A stretch of 64,000 nt of DNA from NCBI GenBank assembly GCA_963682025.1, contig OY821519.1:134207612-134271611 (forward strand). The letters run 5' to 3'. How positions within the stretch are numbered: position 1 is the first letter of the stretch; each line of letters starts with the position of its first letter. Shown in pieces: positions 62,975-64,000 of this stretch. Source of the stretch: Cordilura impudica. Taxonomy: Eukaryota > Arthropoda > Insecta > Diptera > Scathophagidae. Below the pieces are notes generated by a model. It worked only from the letters and a program-made list of their open reading frames with translations, had not been told where the DNA came from and did no database searches. Both the position numbers and the translations under genes were made by a program.

Positions 62975-63640
62975 TTAAAAACAGTATAATATTACATTTA
63001 GTATTAATGACTTTAGAATTTCGTACAACAAATTGTAGATAGAAATTGTTTTTGAACTGATTTGATATCATAGCAGTGAACATTGTATTGAGGACCCTAA
63101 TGATGGAACCGTATTCTAAAATGACCTTACTAATGATGTGGAAAGTTGTTAAATGATATAATGGTCAATGATTCCTTCAATCCATCGTTTTATGAAAGCA
63201 AGAACTCCATGATCTTTATTAGATGTGGTTGTAATTCGTTGAACAAAATTTAATTAAGCATTTATTAGAATACCCAAATCCATAAATGAGTCCACTGATT
63301 CAAACTTATAACTATGGAAGTAAAGGGAACCAGCAGTGCCAAATTTTCTGAAAAATTACATGTGTTTACATTCCTTTACATCTAAATCCATTAAGTTTGA
63401 ACTGCACCATTAAAGAGAAATTGCCATATAATATTAGAAAAGTTCAGTGTATTTGCTAGATCATTGATAAAACACGATATTAAAATCGGACCAAGATGTC
63501 TTACTTGTGTCACTCCAAATTTTTATAGATATACTTTGGTTTTCGACAGTTAGATGTCAACTAATCCAACTGACACCCCATTAGTTGCAGCTTGTTGAGA
63601 AGAAGAATGTGATTGATCTTGTTTAATGTTTGCTAAAATC
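62975..63640 (-). pseudogene. Jockey/CR1-type LINE RT relic
   Basis: The minus strand reads VTQVRHLGPILISCFINDLA, then NTLNFSNII, VDSFMDLGILIN, TTTSNKDHGVLAFIKRWIEG and IIDHYII-stop. This covers RT from GVPQG..LGP to the thumb, with the YADD box no longer recognisable. The thumb wording (GVLAF-KRW) matches the older LINE at 36549-36866, so they are probably the same or sister families. Confidence 0.65.
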
Positions 63641-63661
63641 AGTATACGTGTCGCCGGTTTA

Positions 63662-63890
63662 TTAAAGTCGTAAGTAGTAGTAGGCTGTTATCGATCTAGG
63701 TAGGAATAGCGAGATTTCATTGGATTGCTTTGAAAGTTCAAAAACTCCCATATCCGAGCCCTTATTTATATATTTGCAGATGTACTTGATGGACTTTGCT
63801 GAGTTGCAATATTCGAATTGATGTGGCCCCTGAACGTTATAGACAACATTGGACTGTACGGGACGATCCATCTATTGTCGATTTCAAAAT
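63662..63890 (-). pseudogene. Helitron Rep N-terminal domain fragment
   Basis: Minus-strand frames read DNRWIVPYSPMLS and, shifted, FEYCNSAKSIKYICKYINKG followed by SDMGVF. This is the Helitron-like N-terminal block ahead of the HUH nuclease. The catalytic HUH and Tyr motifs are not present in the window. Confidence 0.8.
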
Positions 63891-63904
63891 CCACATTTTT
63901 TTTT

Positions 63905-64000
63905 ATCTATTTTTTTATTTTAATGCTTGCTGATATAAAACATTTTTTGTTTTTTCATTCGGTGCAAAAATTATCAAAAATGCCTACTCTGGAACAAGTT
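63905..64000 (-). pseudogene. Helitron helicase C-terminal fragment at window edge
   Basis: The minus strand starts TCSRVGIFDNF with the 'gcaccgaatgaaaaaacaaa' text found at 9620-9640. It is the end of a Helitron helicase, lying upstream of an N-terminal fragment in the same strand sense. Two truncated copies must therefore be juxtaposed here. Confidence 0.65.

Overview
This 64 kb window looks like AT-rich, repeat-dense nuclear DNA of a higher fly (Diptera, Brachycera). The basis is the mix of elements: BEL/Pao, CsRn1-type and other Ty3/gypsy LTR elements, Jockey/CR1-, I- and LOA/R1-type LINEs, piggyBac, Transib, Tc1/mariner, Helitrons with TC...CTRR ends, and a repeat laid out like Drosophila INE-1 (DINE-1). 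I found no gene that I would assign to the host, no tRNA or rRNA and no CRISPR. Family names rest on motifs I read by eye. Species cannot be named.

Layout. 1-4.2 kb: Helitron edge, a 0.7 kb foldback element, a Helitron end, a broken Jockey-type LINE and two INE-1-like repeats facing each other as a 1.6 kb palindrome. 5.7-7.8 kb: a Helitron with its tandem array and a gutted Rep/helicase gene. 8.2-15 kb: a non-autonomous Helitron, then a minus-strand Helitron split by a CsRn1-type LTR retrotransposon. 15.7-22.7 kb: a Tc1 remnant, then a LINE reverse-transcriptase relic split by a structurally complete Transib (16854-19539) and a structurally complete piggyBac (19786-22447). 22.9-28.8 kb: an INE-1-like copy, a foldback element, a Tc1 element (DD34E) carrying both a TTA-flanked MITE in its left inverted repeat and a 5'-truncated LINE, and a 1 kb inverted-repeat element. 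30.5-36.8 kb: a full-length I-clade LINE with two intact ORFs and a 12-bp target duplication, inside an older LINE. 36.9-47.3 kb: Helitron, MITE, a mariner with DD41D spacing, INE-1-like copies and two degenerate LINEs. 47.3-49.5 kb: a LOA/R1-type LINE. 50.6-58.1 kb: a gypsy pol relic split by a young BEL/Pao element and a small MITE. 58.3-64 kb: a non-autonomous Helitron, an unidentified coding remnant, more Helitrons, a LINE relic and a Helitron Rep fragment at the edge.

The parts relate mostly by nesting, and several insertions can be ordered because the host element reads on across the insertion once one copy of the target duplication is removed. Youngest-looking are the BEL/Pao element (near-identical LTRs), the I-clade LINE (both ORFs open) and the Transib. 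The most unusual item is the BEL/Pao element. Its reverse transcriptase, RNase H and integrase core are missing, yet Gag-protease is fused in frame to the integrase C-terminal domain. A second open ORF in the env position, just after a strong 3' splice-site-like sequence, encodes zinc knuckles plus a protease-like domain without the DSG active site.
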